In this document: positions 6,618 through 8,192 of the stretch, piece after piece
Numbering within the stretch: position 1 is the first letter of the stretch
Layout of the letters: every line of letters starts with the position of its first letter
Translations under genes and position numbers: made by a program
Notes under the pieces: generated by a model
What the model was told of the DNA's origin: nothing
The model's input: the letters and a program-made list of their open reading frames with translations, nothing else
Database searches by the model: none
From: Sphingomonadaceae bacterium
GTDB taxonomy: Bacteria > Pseudomonadota > Alphaproteobacteria > Sphingomonadales > Sphingomonadaceae
Reading direction: 5' to 3'
NCBI GenBank assembly: GCA_016742125.1
Contig: JACVCM010000112.1
Location: 1-8,192 of the forward strand
DNA length: 8,192 bases

Positions 6618-6620
6618 TTA

Positions 6621-7019
6621 CTATTGGCGCAGCATCCTGACACGATGCTCGACCAGTGCGGCCCAGGGTCCGGCAGGATCGCGGGACACTATCGACCGCA
6701 GGAATACCAGACTGGCAATCCTCCAACCAGGGAAGCTGCGCGGCATCGCTGCTATCGCATCCTCGACATGGGCCTTCAAGCTGGTCAGGCGAGATGCTTC
6801 GTCGCCATCGTGCCACAATGTCAGCGCCAAGCGGATCTCGCGGCCCTCCTCGGTCTTGGTACTCCAATCGGTTTCCAGGCCGTCGGCCACCGCGATATAG
6901 GGGAACGTCGCACGGGGAGGCGGGCCATCATAGATTCCGGTCAATTCGGTCGCCAGCACCGGATGCGCCTGCAACGCCGATACGGCCGCTTCCTGCAATA
7001 TTTGGCTGGCGCTGCTCAT
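6621..7019 (-). CDS. GTA gp8-like tail completion/terminator protein (DUF3168)
   Basis: This 132-residue protein matches the DUF3168 family, which closes the top of the tail tube and joins it to the head-side connector. Visible family features are the N-terminal helix ILQEAAVSALQAHPVLATEL (7-26), the segment IYDGPPPRATFPYIAVADGL (29-48) with the typical PYI...G turn, the strand REIRLALTLWHDGD (60-73), the helix LTSLKAHVEDAIAAMP (78-93), and the terminal strand HRVRML (125-130). The length is normal. The ATG overlaps the previous stop as ATGA. After its stop the cluster breaks for 365 bases, and the convergent plus-strand gene ends only three bases away, leaving no space for a terminator hairpin between them. 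Confidence 0.87.
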   Translation of the reverse strand: MSSASQILQEAAVSALQAHPVLATELTGIYDGPPPRATFPYIAVADGLETDWSTKTEEGREIRLALTLWHDGDEASRLTSLKAHVEDAIAAMPRSFPGWRIASLVFLRSIVSRDPAGPWAALVEHRVRMLRQ

Positions 7020-7219
7020 CGTCCAAAATTCCTCAGTTGGGGATCATCGATCAGTCGGCGGCGCAGATGTTTTCCGGTCACGCTAACGCCCGAGTCCATG
7101 GCCTCGACCCTGACTCCCGGCGGGGCAGGAATTTCGGCCATTCGGTTGATTTGCAACCGGACAGCAACATCTGCGCGCCGCCGGACATGGGCGTCCAATC
7201 TTTCGAACATGGGTTTCAC
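7016..7219 (-). CDS. Small unnamed structural-cluster protein, 67 residues
   Basis: This small gene lies between the gp7-like adaptor and the gp8-like protein, with four-base overlaps on both sides (GTGA with the gene before, ATGA with the gene after), which is strong support for it being translated. The start is GTG at 7219; an in-frame ATG at 7210 is an alternative. The product is basic in its first half (FERLDAHVRRRADVAVRLQI, 5-24) and then has PGVRVEAMDSGVSVTGKHLR (34-53) and a final DPQLRNFG. The second half resembles, from memory, short unnamed proteins in the same place in other alphaproteobacterial GTA-like clusters. It has no standard RcGTA gp number that I can assign. Position suggests a role in head-tail joining. 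No enzyme motif, cysteine or membrane segment is visible. Confidence 0.75.
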   Translation of the reverse strand: MKPMFERLDAHVRRRADVAVRLQINRMAEIPAPPGVRVEAMDSGVSVTGKHLRRRLIDDPQLRNFGR

Positions 7220-7539
7220 CGCACTTCCTCACAGGTCAATTGCATCTGCGCCGGTGCGCGCGGGTCGCTTACCAGAGCGCGCACGGCCAGATATTTCCCT
7301 CTCCAGGTCAGTCTGGTCCGCACACCCACCCCCTCGCGCTTGCGGATCGTCACCTGCCAGCGTGGCATTGCCGACAGCGCATCGGCAGAGGCCATATCGG
7401 CCGGCATCAGTGGTGAAACCGCCGCCCACGCCACACCGTCATAACTGTACCGGCCCGTTGCCCCTGCGCGACTGTCCCGGTCGCTCAAGCGTGTTTCAAG
7501 AACCACCCGCTCGCGCAGGTTACCCGCAAATTCTGTCAT
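7216..7539 (-). CDS. GTA gp7-like head-tail adaptor / head closure protein
   Basis: This 107-residue protein matches the phage head-tail adaptor (SPP1 gp16-like head closure) family, which seals the connector after DNA packaging and forms the contact surface for the tail. Visible features are the start GNLRERVVLETR (6-17), the strand VAWAAVSPL (36-44) with the characteristic W38, the helix-strand unit ADALSAMPRWQVTIRKREG (52-70), and GVRTRLTWRGKYLAVRALVS (72-91), the most typical part, followed by a terminal strand MQLTCEEV (99-106). A GAAGGA Shine-Dalgarno sequence lies six bases before the ATG, which starts 15 bases after the gp6-like stop. Its stop overlaps the GTG of the next gene. The length is normal for the family. 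Confidence 0.9.
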   Translation of the reverse strand: MTEFAGNLRERVVLETRLSDRDSRAGATGRYSYDGVAWAAVSPLMPADMASADALSAMPRWQVTIRKREGVGVRTRLTWRGKYLAVRALVSDPRAPAQMQLTCEEVR

Positions 7540-7545
7540 GATGTA

Positions 7546-7551
7546 TCCTTC
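7546..7551 (-). promoter_or_regulatory. Ribosome binding site of the head-tail adaptor gene
   Basis: On the minus strand GAAGGA lies six bases before the ATG at 7539, in the short gap after the gp6-like stop. It supports the MTEFAGNL start. Confidence 0.6.
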
Positions 7552-7554
7552 AGC

Positions 7555-8094
7555 TCAGGAAAGCCGCATCCGTCGCCACGGCAACAAAAGCGCCAGTGCC
7601 GCAGCAGGCGGCACCGCATCGCCAGCGTCATCGCGATGGGCATGGAAATGGGCGGTCAGTCGCAAAAGGCCGAGCCGCAAAGACTCCGGCAGGGCCGCCC
7701 ACGTCGTTGCCAGCCCTGCAATAGCCCCAATCTCGACGCGTCCAGCGCTGCCGGGCTGCAAGATCCGAACATAGGCTTCGCCACGCGACCCAACTTTTGC
7801 CTCCCACCGGTCAGAGGCCAAGGCGAAAGTCGGACCCTCGGCAGGAATGCCGGTCACAGCGGTGACGGTCTGCACCGGAACCGCCTCCAGCGCCTGCCAA
7901 CCGGACGCTGCAGTCAATATCTCCCGCGTCGAACGGCGAAAAATGACCTGCCGGGTAAACTGCTCGGCGTGACTCACTGCGGCGAGAAGGCAGGACGCCA
8001 GCGACGGATCTTCGTCCGTCTCGCCGACGTGCAAATATGCCCGTGCCTCGTCCAGCATATCGCTGTCGAGGCCGAGCGGATCGAGGCTCAGCAT
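7555..8094 (-). CDS. GTA gp6-like head-tail connector protein
   Basis: This 179-residue protein matches the phage gp6-like connector family (as in HK97 gp6 and RcGTA gp6), which forms a ring below the portal. The family core is the N-terminal helical part LDEARAYLHVGETDEDPSLA (14-33), continuing into a second helix with AVSHAEQFTRQVIFRRSTRE (39-58). The middle is beta-rich (EAVPVQTVTAVTG, 70-82; RGEAYVRILQP, 104-114). The C-terminal helix LPESLRLGLLRLTAHFHAHR (135-154) is followed by VPPAAALALLLPWRRMRL (161-178), a common ending of this family in GTA-like clusters. The ATG at 8094 has AGGA seven bases upstream and follows the previous stop by 14 bases. There is no sign of truncation. Confidence 0.9.
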   Translation of the reverse strand: MLSLDPLGLDSDMLDEARAYLHVGETDEDPSLASCLLAAVSHAEQFTRQVIFRRSTREILTAASGWQALEAVPVQTVTAVTGIPAEGPTFALASDRWEAKVGSRGEAYVRILQPGSAGRVEIGAIAGLATTWAALPESLRLGLLRLTAHFHAHRDDAGDAVPPAAALALLLPWRRMRLS

Positions 8095-8101
8095 ATTGAT
8101 T

Positions 8102-8105
8102 TCCT
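8102..8105 (-). promoter_or_regulatory. Ribosome binding site of the gp6-like gene
   Basis: On the minus strand AGGA lies seven bases before the ATG at 8094, within the AT-rich 14-base gap after the preceding stop. It supports the MLSLDPL start. Confidence 0.55.
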
Positions 8106-8108
8106 AAA

Positions 8109-8192
8109 TTAAATCGCGCGCCAACCCATTACGGTCAGATTGGCTTTTATCGTGACAGCAGAGCCAGCGACTTCGCTGCGGAACTGCAATTG
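8109..8192 (-). CDS. C-terminal end of an unidentified protein (27 residues visible)
   Basis: A frame enters from the right window edge and ends in TAA at 8109-8111. The visible end reads QLQFRSEVAGSAVTIKANLT followed by VMGWRAI, which looks like alternating beta strands. Of the three minus-strand frames, one is broken by a stop; another also stays open until just past this point but reads less like a protein, with paired cysteines and many charged residues. In RcGTA the gene before gp6 is the major capsid protein gp5, but this ending does not resemble the capsid endings I know, so an extra gene may lie between capsid and connector. Too little is visible to name it. Confidence 0.5.
   Translation of the reverse strand, partial: QLQFRSEVAGSAVTIKANLTVMGWRAI

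Noticed and set aside
6624..7541. Long plus-strand frame of 305 codons
   Set aside because: It covers three well-recognised minus-strand genes and reads as arginine/proline/alanine-rich text without family features, as expected from the antisense of GC-rich genes.
1..8192. tRNA, rRNA, CRISPR repeats, insertion sequences, attachment sites or terminators
   Set aside because: Reading through the window I saw no clover-leaf-like or rRNA stretch, no regularly spaced repeats, no transposase frame and no clear hairpin followed by a T run; coding genes occupy nearly all of it.

Overview
The window is an almost fully packed, leftward-transcribed block of phage structural genes: head-tail connection, tail tube, tape measure and baseplate/host-contact genes. 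It runs off both ends. Read on the minus strand (right to left), the order is: end of an unidentified protein, gp6-like connector, gp7-like adaptor, a 67-residue unnamed gene, gp8-like DUF3168 protein, gp9-like TP901-1 major tail protein, gp10-like and gp10.1-like tail assembly chaperones, a short gp11-like tape measure protein, gp12-like DUF2460 protein, gp13-like DUF2163 hub, gp14-like NlpC/P60 peptidase, and the first 405 residues of a gp15-like tail-tip protein. This is the order known from the Rhodobacter capsulatus gene transfer agent (RcGTA) and its relatives in Alphaproteobacteria. The high GC content and the form of the proteins suggest a member of the Sphingomonadales; that placement is recalled from protein style, not computed.

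Right part (about 6620-8192): head completion and tail attachment. Most junctions here are ATGA/GTGA overlaps, as expected for translational coupling on one mRNA. Middle (4781-6255): tail tube subunit, two chaperones and a tape measure of only 191 residues, which predicts a short tail. Left (1-4765): the baseplate. The gp12-like protein is a large fusion, with a sheath-like or TIM-barrel-like N-terminal part and the usual DUF2460 domain only at the C-terminus. The gp13-like hub has exactly four cysteines in two pairs, fitting a metal or Fe-S site. The gp14-like peptidase should open the peptidoglycan. The gp15-like protein starts one base after it.

The main departure from the standard layout is a 365-base gap between the gp8-like and gp9-like genes. 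It holds a rightward gene (6303-6617) with its own Shine-Dalgarno sequence and a possible signal peptide, antisense to the cluster mRNA and fitted between its neighbours with only 47 and 3 bases to spare. This, the enlarged gp12-like protein and the unidentified gene upstream of the connector are the parts most worth following up. I see no tRNA, rRNA, CRISPR array, insertion sequence, integrase or clear terminator in the window. Whether the cluster is a domesticated gene transfer agent or a prophage cannot be settled without the terminase, portal and capsid genes and the flanks.
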